NCBI RefSeq assembly: GCF_001439695.1
Contig: NZ_JYLL01000045.1
Coordinates: 1 to 40,461, forward strand
Source: Pseudomonas veronii
Lineage (GTDB): Bacteria; Pseudomonadota; Gammaproteobacteria; Pseudomonadales; Pseudomonadaceae
Length of the DNA: 40,461 bases
Direction: 5' to 3'
The translations under genes were made by a program, and so were the position numbers. Under the pieces are notes generated by a model. The model was not told the DNA's origin and ran no database searches. It was given only the letters and a program-made list of their open reading frames with translations. Positions within the stretch are counted from its first letter, which is position 1; each line of letters opens with the position of its first letter. Positions 23,805 through 32,616 of the stretch are shown one piece after another.

Positions 23805-24859
23805 TGCTGGGCCACCTCACGCTGTTGCGCGACGGACCGGGTGTCGACGCTGGCTTCCACCGACATGCCGACGCGCAGGCGTTCGGTCAGCGCTTGGTGG
23901 GGTTCGAGGACGATCTTCACCGGAATGCGCTGCACCACCTTGGTGAAGTTGCCGGTGGCATTGTCCGGTTTGACCGCGGAGAACGTCACCCCGGTCGCGG
24001 GTGCCAGGCTTTCGAGGTGACCGTCGAGCAACTCGCCGTCGAGGCTGTCGACGCGCACCTGCACGGCCTGGCCGGCATGCATATGGAGAAGCTGGGTTTC
24101 CTGGAAGTTAGCGACCACGTATGCCTCGGCCAACGGCACCACCGCGAGGATTTTGCTGCCCGGCGTGACGTAGGCCCCGACCCGCACCGCGCGTTCGCCG
24201 ACCATGCCATCCAGCGGCGCGACGATGCGCGTATAGGACAACTGATAGCTGGCCATTTCCAGAGCGGCCTGGGCGCGCTTGAGTCCACCGGCGGCGGCGT
24301 CGCGCAAGGCGCTGAGGATCTCCACCTGCTTGCGCTCGGCCGCCAGCACCGCCGTGGCATTGGTCAGGCGCGCGGTGGCCTGGTCGATGCGCGTCCTGGC
24401 TTGCTGGGCGTTCTGCACAGTGCCCGCACCGACACCGGCGAGGTGGTTGTAGCGGTTCAGTTCGTGTTCGGCGAAGGCGACTTCGGCGCGCTCTGCCGCC
24501 ACCGTGGCCTGGGCCTGGGTGATCACCGAGCTTTGGCGCTCAAGGGTGGCGGTGGCGTTTTTCAGTTGAGCCTGGGCCACCAACATATCCGCATCGGCAG
24601 CCTGGGCGGCGGCGCGAAAATCGCGGTCGTCGATCAGCGCCAACAACTGGCCGGCCTTGACGCGCTGGTTGTCTTCCACCAACACCTCCTTGATAAACCC
24701 GGCCACACGGGGTGCGACCAGGGTGAAGTCGGCGGCGACGAAGGCGTCATTGGTGGTCTGGCGCTGGCTGCCCAGCAGACCCGGCACAGCCTGGTACAGC
24801 AGCACGCCGACGGCGAACACAGCGATGGCGGAGACAGCCATTTTGTCTTTGCGTTTCAT
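23801..24859 (-). CDS. EmrA/HlyD-family membrane fusion protein
   Basis: A 352-residue adaptor linking the MFS pump to the outer-membrane factor. It has one N-terminal membrane segment (about 8-29), then TTNDAFVAADFTLVAPRVAGFI (the EmrA-type 'T.NAYV' entry to the first lipoyl half), a long coiled coil (about 80-205), and YTRIVAPLDGMVGERAVRVGAYV as the second lipoyl half, followed by a beta-barrel with PVKIVLEP. AAGGAC lies 7 bases before the ATG. It is separated from the MFS gene by 27 bases. Confidence 0.9.
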   Translation of the reverse strand: MKRKDKMAVSAIAVFAVGVLLYQAVPGLLGSQRQTTNDAFVAADFTLVAPRVAGFIKEVLVEDNQRVKAGQLLALIDDRDFRAAAQAADADMLVAQAQLKNATATLERQSSVITQAQATVAAERAEVAFAEHELNRYNHLAGVGAGTVQNAQQARTRIDQATARLTNATAVLAAERKQVEILSALRDAAAGGLKRAQAALEMASYQLSYTRIVAPLDGMVGERAVRVGAYVTPGSKILAVVPLAEAYVVANFQETQLLHMHAGQAVQVRVDSLDGELLDGHLESLAPATGVTFSAVKPDNATGNFTKVVQRIPVKIVLEPHQALTERLRVGMSVEASVDTRSVAQQREVAQQ

Positions 24860-24886
24860 GGAAAGTCCTTAGGGCTCGGTGAGCAA

Positions 24887-26422
24887 TCAAGTCGGCGCGC
24901 GGGGCGGAAAAATCCGCGTGGGCATCCAGAAAATCAGCAGGATCAACGTCGCCGCGACAACCGCCATGACGTAATAGAGATCCGAGGAAGTGAGTACCAC
25001 GGCCTGCGCGTGCAGGCGCTGGGCCAGGCCCGGCGCGTCGCTGTCGGCCAGTGGCGAGTTGCCCAGGCGGTCGACCAGCACAGTCGAGTGGAAATGCAGG
25101 CGCCGGGTGGTCAACACATCGAGAACGGCGGTGGCGATCACGGCGGCCAACCCCTTGACGGTGTTGAACCAGGCCGAAGCGAACGGCCCGTCCGCCGGTT
25201 GGATGCTGCCCGTGGAGAGCATCAGCAGCGGCAACACGGCCATGGGTTGGCCGAAGATTTGCAGCAGATACAGGCCATAGAAATCGTCGCGCACCCACGC
25301 CGACGTCAGGTGCACACTGCCGATGCAAGACAGCGCCAACAGGCCCAGCCCGATCCCCAGCACCCAACGGCAATCGACCCAACGCAGGTTGCACATCGCC
25401 GCCACCAGCGGCAGCGCGATCAATTGCGGCAGCGCCATCAGCAACATCAGCGGCGCGGTTTGCAGCGGCCGGTAACCCTGAATCTGGGCAAGGAAACTCG
25501 ACGGGATGATGATCACTGAGGTCAGCACTATCAACACCCCCGCGAGCACGATCAGGGCAAACGCTAAGTTACGCAGGCCAAGCATCTGCAAATTGAAAAA
25601 CGGCATCGGGTGCGACCATTCATTGAACATGAACAGCACCAGCAACAATGCGCCGCCACCCAGCAAGCCGGTGATCAGGCCCGACTCGAACCAGTCCAGG
25701 CGGTTGCCCTGCAACAGGCCGATCACCAGCATGCAGATCGCCGGAAAACCCAGCAGCAGGCCGCGCCAGTTGAACTGCTTGAAGCGCTCCAGCCGCAGCG
25801 GGTCTTGTGGCAGGCCGTAAGCCACGGCGGCCATTGCCAGCAGGCACGGCCCGACGATCTGCCAGAACGCCCATTGCCAGCCGACGTATTCGGTCCACAA
25901 CGCCGCCAGCGGCGTACCCAGACTCGGCCCGAAGGTGGCCGTGAGCGCGTAGCCGGCCAGGCCATACAGTTTGACGTCGGCCGGCAGAAAACGCAGCGCC
26001 ACGGTCATCAGCATCGGCGGCAACGCGCCGCCCGCCAGGCCTTGCACAGTGCGCAACAGCAGCAGGCTTTCGTAGTTCGGCGCAAACGGACACAGGATGC
26101 CGAGCACGGTGAACAGGCCGATGGCGCACAGGGTGAAACGGCGCAGAGAAAACGTCACCGAACACCAGGGCGCAAACGCCATGGCCGCTACGGAAGTGGC
26201 CGTGTAGGCCGCGACCAGCCAGGTGCCTTCGTCAAAACCGATGTACAGCGCGCCACGGATATCGGCGAGGGCGACCTTGGTGACCATTTCGTTGAGACCG
26301 GACACCAACACCGCGAGCAAAACGCCGACCAGGCCAACGATGATACGCGGGCCGAACACGGGCGGGCTCGGGGCAGTGGGTTTGGCCGCGGCCAGGGGGG
26401 CCGGGGCAGCGAGGGACGTCAT
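24887..26422 (-). CDS. EmrB-type MFS drug:H+ antiporter (DHA2 family)
   Basis: A 511-residue, probably 14-helix major facilitator exporter. Family features include the N-terminal VGVLLAVLVSGLNEMVTKVALADI helix, and the transport motif region ALTATFGPSLGTPLAALWTEYVGWQWAFWQI (antiporter motif C-like GP.LG..lGG variant). The ATG at 26422 is preferred over a TTG two codons earlier. With the adaptor and outer-membrane factor it makes a complete tripartite pump for toxic small molecules; the substrate is not predictable. A LysR gene lies 108 bases upstream in the same direction. Confidence 0.88.
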   Translation of the reverse strand: MTSLAAPAPLAAAKPTAPSPPVFGPRIIVGLVGVLLAVLVSGLNEMVTKVALADIRGALYIGFDEGTWLVAAYTATSVAAMAFAPWCSVTFSLRRFTLCAIGLFTVLGILCPFAPNYESLLLLRTVQGLAGGALPPMLMTVALRFLPADVKLYGLAGYALTATFGPSLGTPLAALWTEYVGWQWAFWQIVGPCLLAMAAVAYGLPQDPLRLERFKQFNWRGLLLGFPAICMLVIGLLQGNRLDWFESGLITGLLGGGALLLVLFMFNEWSHPMPFFNLQMLGLRNLAFALIVLAGVLIVLTSVIIIPSSFLAQIQGYRPLQTAPLMLLMALPQLIALPLVAAMCNLRWVDCRWVLGIGLGLLALSCIGSVHLTSAWVRDDFYGLYLLQIFGQPMAVLPLLMLSTGSIQPADGPFASAWFNTVKGLAAVIATAVLDVLTTRRLHFHSTVLVDRLGNSPLADSDAPGLAQRLHAQAVVLTSSDLYYVMAVVAATLILLIFWMPTRIFPPRAPT

Positions 26423-26529
26423 GAACAAGTAACTCGGGATGAGAAATACCCGAGCAGTTTAATTGGGCACATTCATGACAAAAAGTTACTTATCGGAAGG
26501 TTATAAGTGCGCCGGACGCAATCCTGGGC

Positions 26530-27486
26530 TCACCCCTTCCACCCTTGATCATGCACGCTTAAAGCCTGGGCAGGCTGGGCTTCCAACCAGGTGGCGTGGC
26601 AACTCTCGCGCAGGGTTTCGCGCAGCCATTTGTGGGCCGGGTCCTTGTCGAAACGCGGGTGCCAGAATTGGGCCAGGACCAGGGTCGGCAGGGAAATCGG
26701 CAACGGGAACACACGCAACGGCAACTTCAAGCGATTGACGCTGTAGAGCGCTTCCTTGGGCACCGGCAGTAACAGGTCGGAGTCGGGCAACATGAACATC
26801 GCGCCGTGAAAACCCGGGGCGATCATTGCCACGTGGCGCTCCAGGCCCAGGGCGTTGAGCGCAGTGTCGATCGGCCCGCGGGCGATGCCGCGTCGCGAGA
26901 TGCTGATGTGGGAATAGCTGGCGAACCGTGCGGCGGTGATCTCCTCATCGAACAAGGGATGATCTTCCCGAGCGAGCCCGACGAAGGTGGTGGAGAACAG
27001 GTTCTGCACCTTGACTTCGGGACTGGCGGGCAGGGTATTGCTCACCCGCAAGTCCAGGCGCCCTTCGCGCAGCGCTTCGTCGTCGGTATCGCCTTCGGGC
27101 ACGAAGCACAGCTCGCATAACGGTGCCGAACGCTCCAGGGTGTCGAACAGACGACCGCCATACACACCGATGAAAAAGTCGTTGGCCCGCACGCTGAAGC
27201 GCCGGCGCAGGGTGCTCAGGTCAACCTGATCCGCCGAACGGAACAGCAGCGCCGCCTGTTCCACTACGCTGCGCACCTGGCCCTGCAACGCCAGCGCCTT
27301 GGGCGTCGGCACCAGGCCACGCCCGGCGCGTACCAGGATCGGGTCACCCACCGCCTCGCGAATACGCGTGAGGGTGCGGCTCATCGCCGCCGGGCTGAGG
27401 TTCATCCGCCGCGCAGCACCGACCACGCTGCCCTCGTCGAGCAATGCGTCGAGAGCGACCAGCAGGTTCATGTCCGGTAGTTGCAT
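26530..27486 (-). CDS. LysR-family transcriptional regulator
   Basis: A 318-residue regulator. An N-terminal winged HTH (about 6-65: NLLVALDALLDEGSVVGAARRMNLSPAAMSRTLTRIREAVGDPILVRAGRGLVPT) is followed by a type 2 periplasmic-binding-fold effector domain. The ATG at 27486 was chosen over a GTG three codons earlier. It is read in the same direction as the efflux operon, which starts about 107 bases downstream, so control of the pump is likely. It also follows the TauD/ABC operon by about 70 bases. Confidence 0.88.
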   Translation of the reverse strand: MQLPDMNLLVALDALLDEGSVVGAARRMNLSPAAMSRTLTRIREAVGDPILVRAGRGLVPTPKALALQGQVRSVVEQAALLFRSADQVDLSTLRRRFSVRANDFFIGVYGGRLFDTLERSAPLCELCFVPEGDTDDEALREGRLDLRVSNTLPASPEVKVQNLFSTTFVGLAREDHPLFDEEITAARFASYSHISISRRGIARGPIDTALNALGLERHVAMIAPGFHGAMFMLPDSDLLLPVPKEALYSVNRLKLPLRVFPLPISLPTLVLAQFWHPRFDKDPAHKWLRETLRESCHATWLEAQPAQALSVHDQGWKG

Positions 27487-27546
27487 GCCAAGCACTCGTG
27501 ATCGATAGGGAGTGAACTGGGCGCAATCGTAACAGGGATGTCGCGT

Positions 27547-27575
27547 GGGGCTACAGCATCAACGCTGCATGCCCC
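27547..27575. terminator. Candidate hairpin at the end of the permease gene
   Basis: GGGGC...GCCCC plus an inner CAGC/GCTG pair brackets a short loop overlapping the permease stop codon. There is an internal mismatch and no T run, so termination before the LysR gene is only possible. Confidence 0.3.
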
Positions 27576-28407
27576 AACGCTTCACGGTGAGCCGCTCGAA
27601 CGTGTCGAACACCAGGTTCTCCACCAACAAGCCGATCAGGATCACCACCGCCAGCCCGGCAAAAACCTTATCGGTGTACAGCTCATTGCGGTTCTGGAAG
27701 ATGTACCAGCCCAAGCCACCTTTGCCGCTGGTGGCGCCGAACACCAGCTCGGCGGCAATCAGCGTGCGCCAGGCGAATGCCCAGCCGATTTTCAGGCCGG
27801 CGAGGATCGACGGCAGTGCCGCCGGGATCAGGATGAACAGCACGAAGCGCATGCCCTTCAACCCGTAGTTGCGACCGGCCATGCGCAGGGTTTCGGACAC
27901 GCCGAGAAACCCCGAATAGGTGTTGAGCGCCAACGCCCACAACACCGAATGCACCAGCACGAAAATCAGGCTGTTCTGGCCCAGGCCAAACCACAAGAGC
28001 GCCAGCGGCAACAGCGCAATCGCCGGCAGCGGGTTGAACATCGAGGTCAGGGTGCTGAGCAGGTCGCGGCCCAGTTGGGTCGAGACCGCCAGTGTGGTCA
28101 GGGCAAATGCCAGCACAATGCCGATCAGGTAACCCTTGATCAGCACCACCAACGAAATGCTGACTTTGCTCAGCAGCTCGCCACTCAGAAGCCCGTCGTA
28201 GAGCGCGTGAAACGTCTGCAAGAAACTCGGCAGCAATAGGTCATTGTTCTGGTAGCGCGCGACCGCTTCCCAGAGGATCGCGAGCACGATCAGGATCAAC
28301 CCTTTGCGCAACCAGCCTTGTTGCCACACGCGTTGGCGCAGGGGCAGCTCGCGCTCCACGGGGACGCTGAGCAGCGGTTCGAGGGTGACTTCATATTCCT
28401 GGCGCAT
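27559..28407 (-). CDS. ABC permease of sulfonate/taurine/nitrate type (SsuC/TauC-like)
   Basis: A 282-residue inner-membrane permease with about six membrane segments, in the BPD_transp_1 family. The EAA-type cytoplasmic loop that contacts the ATPase is visible around LGVSETLRMAGRNYGLKGMRFVLFILIPAALPSILAGLKIGWAFAW (about residues 175-220). It starts 12 bases after the ATPase stop. With the substrate-binding protein, ATPase and TauD-like oxygenase it forms an import-and-oxidise operon. Confidence 0.9.
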   Translation of the reverse strand: MRQEYEVTLEPLLSVPVERELPLRQRVWQQGWLRKGLILIVLAILWEAVARYQNNDLLLPSFLQTFHALYDGLLSGELLSKVSISLVVLIKGYLIGIVLAFALTTLAVSTQLGRDLLSTLTSMFNPLPAIALLPLALLWFGLGQNSLIFVLVHSVLWALALNTYSGFLGVSETLRMAGRNYGLKGMRFVLFILIPAALPSILAGLKIGWAFAWRTLIAAELVFGATSGKGGLGWYIFQNRNELYTDKVFAGLAVVILIGLLVENLVFDTFERLTVKRWGMQR

Positions 28408-28419
28408 GGGAGGGGCCCT

Positions 28420-29271
28420 TCAGTAAGCGATGCGGATATCGGCGAAGCCCAACTCACGTTCGGCTTCGGGCGCTTCATCGAACAGCAGGCGATGAATCCT
28501 TCGCGCCGAGGCCTGGAATTGCGCACCGCCAAGGCTGTGCAGATCGTATTGATGGCTGTGGATTTCCGCGCGCACACGCCCGGGATGGGGCGACAGCAAC
28601 AGGATGCGATTGCCCACCACCAGCGCCTCTTCGATGGAGTGGGTGACGAACAGCAAGGTGAAACGCACCTCTTCCCAGAGCCGCAGCAACTCTTCCTGCA
28701 TCTTGCGTCGGGTCAGCGCATCGAGGGCGGCGAAGGGTTCGTCCATCAACAGGATTTTCGGCTGCATCGCCAGGGCGCGGGCGATGGCCACGCGGGCTTT
28801 CATGCCGCCGGAGAGGGTGTGCGGATAGGCGTCGGCAAAGGCGCCGAGGCCGACTTTGTCGAGGTAGTGCAACGCGCGTTCTTCGGCGTCCCGACGCTTG
28901 AGGGTGTTCGACGCCAGCAGCGGGAACATGACGTTTTGTTTGACGGTTTTCCACGGCGGCAACTGGTCGAATTCCTGGAACACCACGATGCGGTCTGGAC
29001 CGGGCTGTTCGACCTTCTGCCCCAGCAGGCGGATCTCCCCTTCGCAAGGCTGGATAAACCCGGCGATGGACTTGAGCAAGGTGGATTTGCCGCAACCCGA
29101 CGGGCCGAGCAACACGTAGCGGTCGGCCGGGTCGATGTCGAAACTGACGTGGTGCGTGGCCCGCACCACGCGCTCGGGGGTGCGGTATTCGAGGCTGACG
29201 TTGTCCACCGCCAGCAGCGCAGTGGCGGTGGGCAGGTTGCTGGCCGTGTGGCCTTGCAGGGGCGCGTTCAT
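28420..29271 (-). CDS. ABC transporter ATPase (SsuB/TauB-like)
   Basis: 283 residues from the ATG at 29271, which has AAGGAAG upstream; the frame extends 42 codons further into the previous gene but without meaning. Walker A GPSGCGKST (56-64), Q-loop VVFQEFDQLPPW, signature LSGGMKARVAIARAL, Walker B ILLMDEPFAALD and the H-loop THS are all intact, so the protein should hydrolyse ATP. The start lies 1 base after the stop of the substrate-binding protein. Confidence 0.92.
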   Translation of the reverse strand: MNAPLQGHTASNLPTATALLAVDNVSLEYRTPERVVRATHHVSFDIDPADRYVLLGPSGCGKSTLLKSIAGFIQPCEGEIRLLGQKVEQPGPDRIVVFQEFDQLPPWKTVKQNVMFPLLASNTLKRRDAEERALHYLDKVGLGAFADAYPHTLSGGMKARVAIARALAMQPKILLMDEPFAALDALTRRKMQEELLRLWEEVRFTLLFVTHSIEEALVVGNRILLLSPHPGRVRAEIHSHQYDLHSLGGAQFQASARRIHRLLFDEAPEAERELGFADIRIAY

Positions 29272-29272
29272 C

Positions 29273-30298
29273 TCAGCTTCCTTGCAGGGGCTTGGCGTCC
29301 TGGAAGAAGTAGTCCTTCCACGATTCCGGCTTGTTCTTGATTGCGCCGACGCGGTAGAGAAACTCCGCCAGCGGGTAAGTGTTTTTCGGCGTGACACTGA
29401 ACTCGAATTGCGGGTTGTCGATGATTTTCAGCAGCTCGGCACGGTCGATCTTGGCCTTGGTCACGCGGATGTAAGTGTCGGCGGCGGCGCCTTTGTCGTG
29501 CTGGGCGAATTGCGCGGCTTCGGTCAGCGCATCGACGAATGCCTTGTAGGTTTTCGGGTTGTCGTTACGGAATTTTTCAGTGGCGAACAACACCGTCGGC
29601 GAGTTCGGGCCCAGCAGGTCATAAGTGTTGAGCACCACATGCACATTGGGGTTCGCCAGGGCCTGGTCCTGGAACGGCGGGTTGGAAAAGTGCCCGGTCA
29701 GCTCGGTACCGCCGGCGATCAGCGCCGCCGTGGCGTCGGGGTGCGGGACGGCGACGGTGTACTGATCGAGGCGATTGAATTGCTTGTCGCCCCACTGCTT
29801 GGCAGCTGCGTATTGCAGGAAGCGCGACTGCACCGACACCCCCACCGCCGGTACCGCGATGCGGTCGTTATCGGTGAAATCGGCGATGGTCTTGACCTTG
29901 GGATTGTTGCTCACCAAGTAGTAGGGAAAGTTACCGAGGGAGGCGACGGCCTTGACGTTCTGCTTGCCGCGGGTACGGTCCCAGATGGTCAGCAGCGGCC
30001 CGACGCCGGCACCGGCAATGTCGATGGAACCGGAGAGCAACGCATCATTCACGGCCGCGCCGCCGGAGAGTTGGGTCCAGTCGACCTGGATATCGAGGCC
30101 TTCCTGCTTACCGTATTTTTCGATGAGGTGCTGGTCGCGCACCACGTTGAGCAACAGGTAGACGATGCCGAACTGCTCGGCGATGCGAATCTCACCTTCA
30201 GCCTGCGCCACCGTCGGGGCGACGAGGCTGCCGGCCAGCAGGCTGATACCCAGGCCGAACGTGGCGGCCAGCCGCGCAAATGGAATGTTTCTGGACAT
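29273..30298 (-). CDS. ABC substrate-binding protein (SsuA/TauA/NMT1-like)
   Basis: A 341-residue periplasmic binding protein with signal peptide MSRNIPFARLAATFGLGISLLAGSLVAPTVAQA. The mature part begins EGEIRIAEQFGIVYLLLNVV and shows the NMT1/SsuA pattern (LDIQVDWTQLSGGAAVNDALLSGSIDIAGAGVGPLLTIWD). The ATG at 30298 gives the better Shine-Dalgarno spacing (GGAG 7 bases upstream) than the ATG two codons earlier. The ligand class (sulfonate, sulfate ester or a related anion) is inferred from the TauD-like partner. Confidence 0.88.
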   Translation of the reverse strand: MSRNIPFARLAATFGLGISLLAGSLVAPTVAQAEGEIRIAEQFGIVYLLLNVVRDQHLIEKYGKQEGLDIQVDWTQLSGGAAVNDALLSGSIDIAGAGVGPLLTIWDRTRGKQNVKAVASLGNFPYYLVSNNPKVKTIADFTDNDRIAVPAVGVSVQSRFLQYAAAKQWGDKQFNRLDQYTVAVPHPDATAALIAGGTELTGHFSNPPFQDQALANPNVHVVLNTYDLLGPNSPTVLFATEKFRNDNPKTYKAFVDALTEAAQFAQHDKGAAADTYIRVTKAKIDRAELLKIIDNPQFEFSVTPKNTYPLAEFLYRVGAIKNKPESWKDYFFQDAKPLQGS

Positions 30299-30312
30299 GG
30301 TCATGCTCCGAA

Positions 30313-31206
30313 TCAGAAAGGCGCGTCGCCCTGGATGGTGGTGCGGTACAGCTTGCGGCGCAGATGGCTCGGGCAACCGGTAGCCAGGTGGATCAGCGAG
30401 CGGTTGTCCCAGAACACCAAGTCGTGGGGCTGCCAGTGGTGGCGGTAGATATTGTCCGGCAGCACGCTGTGGGCGTAGAGCTGGGCCAGCAGGTCGCGGC
30501 TTTCGTCTTCCGGCAGGCCGACGATGCGGGTGGTGAAACCTTCACTGACGAACAGCGCCTTGCGGCCGTTTTCCGGATGGGTACGCACAATCGGGTGGAC
30601 CACTTCGGCGACCTGGGCGAGCTGCTCGGGAGTCAGTGTCGGGCGCCAGCTGCCTTCGAATTTGGTTTCGCTGTAACGCGCGGTGTAGGAATGCGCAGCG
30701 CTGCGGCCGTGTACGGCGTTGCGCAGGTGCTCGGGCAAGTGGTCCCAGGCCTTGTGCATGTCGGCAAACAGGGTGTCGCCGCCTTCGGCTGGCAGTTCCC
30801 GGGCATGCAGCATCGAGCCCAGGCTGGGCAGTTCTTTATAGGAAAGGTCCGAATGCCAGAACTTGCCCGCATCGCCCAGGCCGATGGCTTGGCCGTTTTC
30901 GATGATGTTGGAGACAATCAGGATTTCCGGGTGGTTGGCCAGCAGGAACTGCTTGAGCACATGGATCTGCAGCACGCCAAAGCGGCGACTGAAGGCGATC
31001 TGCTGGTCGGGGGTGATGCGCTGGTCGCGAAAGACCACCACATGGTGATCCAGGTGCGCGCGGTGAATGCGGGCGAAATCCTCGTCATTGACCGGGCGGG
31101 ACAAATCCAGGCCGATGATCTCGGCCCCCACGCTGCCGGGGAGTGGACGAATCTCAAAGGTTTGGGCGTTAGGGATCGCTGCTGGAACAGTAGAGGTGGC
31201 TGACAT
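30313..31206 (-). CDS. TauD/TfdA-family 2-oxoglutarate-dependent dioxygenase
   Basis: A 297-residue Fe(II)/2-oxoglutarate oxygenase. The iron triad is recognisable as WHSDLS (HxD, about residues 117-119) and the distal His in LIHLATGCP (about 273). The 2-oxoglutarate-binding Arg lies in RRKLYRTT near the C-terminus. Family members hydroxylate taurine, alkyl sulfates or aryloxyalkanoates next to the heteroatom, releasing sulfite, sulfate or phenol. The adjacent SsuABC/TauABC-like transporter favours an organosulfur substrate. GGGAG lies 9 bases before the ATG. It is divergent from the GntR gene. Confidence 0.9.
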   Translation of the reverse strand: MSATSTVPAAIPNAQTFEIRPLPGSVGAEIIGLDLSRPVNDEDFARIHRAHLDHHVVVFRDQRITPDQQIAFSRRFGVLQIHVLKQFLLANHPEILIVSNIIENGQAIGLGDAGKFWHSDLSYKELPSLGSMLHARELPAEGGDTLFADMHKAWDHLPEHLRNAVHGRSAAHSYTARYSETKFEGSWRPTLTPEQLAQVAEVVHPIVRTHPENGRKALFVSEGFTTRIVGLPEDESRDLLAQLYAHSVLPDNIYRHHWQPHDLVFWDNRSLIHLATGCPSHLRRKLYRTTIQGDAPF

Positions 31207-31255
31207 GAATTCACTCCCGATCGGACAGGAGAGTGACTTTATAGATATAAGAACT

Positions 31256-31268
31256 GTATTTTAAATAC
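31256..31268. promoter_or_regulatory. Palindrome GTATTT-T-AAATAC, candidate GntR operator
   Basis: A perfect 6+1+6 inverted repeat lies 50-62 bases upstream of the dioxygenase ATG, in an AT-rich stretch of the 332-base divergent region (31207-31538). FadR-type GntR regulators bind GT...AC palindromes, and the gene facing it encodes one. The rest of this region shows no supportable gene. Confidence 0.4.
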
Positions 31269-31538
31269 TGTTAGAGAATATGCATAGACAGGAATGCACC
31301 GACGAAACCCTGCGTTGGGCGGCGGGAATGGCACAAACGATGGCGGTGAAGTGTTCAATGCAGGGCAATCCGACACCACCGTGTAAGACACCGCAAAAGC
31401 TCGATGTGGGCACCCAGAGTGGCGTGTTTAGCCGCTTACAAGCCGAAAACCTTGCTCGTTTGACAAGCCTGTAGGCAATCTCTAGTGTGCATTGGATCCA
31501 ATAAGCCATTGCCATTCTATGAGGAGGCTAGCGTAGCC

Positions 31539-32237
31539 GTGACGCAAAAGCCGAGCCCTTTGAGCAGTATCAAGGTCAGCGGGCCTATTCCCGCCCATCT
31601 TGCTCGTTCCGTAATCGAAGAAACCTTGCGCAACGCCATCCTCGATGGCCGATTGCCTTGTGGTACCGCCATGCGCCAGCAGGAGCTGGCCAGCCTGTTC
31701 GGCGTCAGTCGCATGCCCGTGCGTGAAGCCCTTCGGCAGCTGGAAGCCCAGTCGTTGCTGCACGTCGTGACGCACAAGGGGGCGGTGGTTGCACCGCTGA
31801 TCGAAGACAATTCGGCCGAGACCTACGCCCTGCGCATGCTGCTGGAGTCCGAAGCGCTGCGCTTGTCGATTCCGTTGCTCAGCGCAGACGACATTGCCCA
31901 GGCCGATGCCTTCATCACGGCGCTGGAACAAGAGAAAGACTATACCGAGATCGGCCGGCTCAACCGCCTGTTCCACATGGCGCTGTATGGCAAGGCCCCC
32001 AACCGGCGGCTACTCACGTTGGTCGAACACGGTTTGAATGAAGAGGAGCGCTTCCTGCGTTTCAACCTTGAGGCGATGGGGCTCGGCGAGACGTCCCAGG
32101 AAGATCACCGCGAACTGCTGAGCCTGGTGGCGCAGAAGAAGGTCGACGAAAGTATCCTGACGTTGCGCAATCACTTGATGCGAGGCATGGAGGTCATCAG
32201 CACTTACCTCAAGGGCCTTAAGGCGACCGGCAACTGA
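31539..32237 (+). CDS. GntR-family regulator, FadR/FCD subfamily
   Basis: 232 residues from GTG 31539, preceded by AGGAGG with an 11-base gap. The frame also opens at GTG 31485 but without a ribosome site. The winged HTH (about 10-80) shows ILDGRLPCGTAMRQQELASLFGVSRMPVREALRQLEAQSLL, the GntR signature, followed by an all-helical FCD effector domain with the acidic/His metal-ligand pattern (RLNRLFHMALY, EDHRELLSLV). It is divergent from the dioxygenase-ABC operon and so is the likely regulator of it, responding to the substrate or a product. Confidence 0.88.
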   Translation: MTQKPSPLSSIKVSGPIPAHLARSVIEETLRNAILDGRLPCGTAMRQQELASLFGVSRMPVREALRQLEAQSLLHVVTHKGAVVAPLIEDNSAETYALRMLLESEALRLSIPLLSADDIAQADAFITALEQEKDYTEIGRLNRLFHMALYGKAPNRRLLTLVEHGLNEEERFLRFNLEAMGLGETSQEDHRELLSLVAQKKVDESILTLRNHLMRGMEVISTYLKGLKATGN

Positions 32238-32616
32238 ACTTTCCCAGCCTGCTTCACCGATCAAGCATTGCGGGGCGGCCTTCGCTGTTGGCAGAACCTG
32301 CATCAAGGCGCCCCGGTTAAAACTATTCGACTGCGTAATGCCTGCTAATGCTCGAGAAACTTCCCACGTTTAATAATATAACTTACCCACAATCGGAATC
32401 TTTTCGAAAAAACATCTAATACATTTATAAGCTCGCCCAAACGTTTAATCGGCTTATTATCTTTCTTCAATAAACCAAGCACCTCAACAGCCTGCACGAA
32501 CCCTTGTTTGGGCAGCGCTGCGCGCGCTGCTTGGCTAAACGTTATCTGTCCGCTTTTGGGCTGCAAAAGCCCAGCACTGTTTTCAGAGCAGTCGCAACAA
32601 CTTATAGGCATCAACT
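32238..32616. promoter_or_regulatory. AT-rich leader upstream of the mgo operon
   Basis: About 380 bases without a supportable gene. Bases 32340-32480 are markedly AT-rich (runs such as TTTAATAATATAAC and TCTAATACATTTATAAG) against a GC-rich background, typical of an island promoter that may be silenced by H-NS-like MvaT. A hairpin (TGGGCT / AGCCCA, five-base loop, 32557-32573) lies about 45 bases before the mgoB ATG and could be an attenuator or leader element. Confidence 0.45.

Noticed and set aside
22359..24859. NodT/EmrA genes as the missing exporter of the giant protein
   Set aside because: They form a tight operon with an EmrB-type MFS drug pump and have the family features of small-molecule efflux.
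32345..32614. 89-codon minus-strand frame upstream of mgoB
   Set aside because: No family resemblance, no ribosome-binding site, and it lies in an AT-rich leader where chance frames are common. It could be a degraded gene but I cannot support it.
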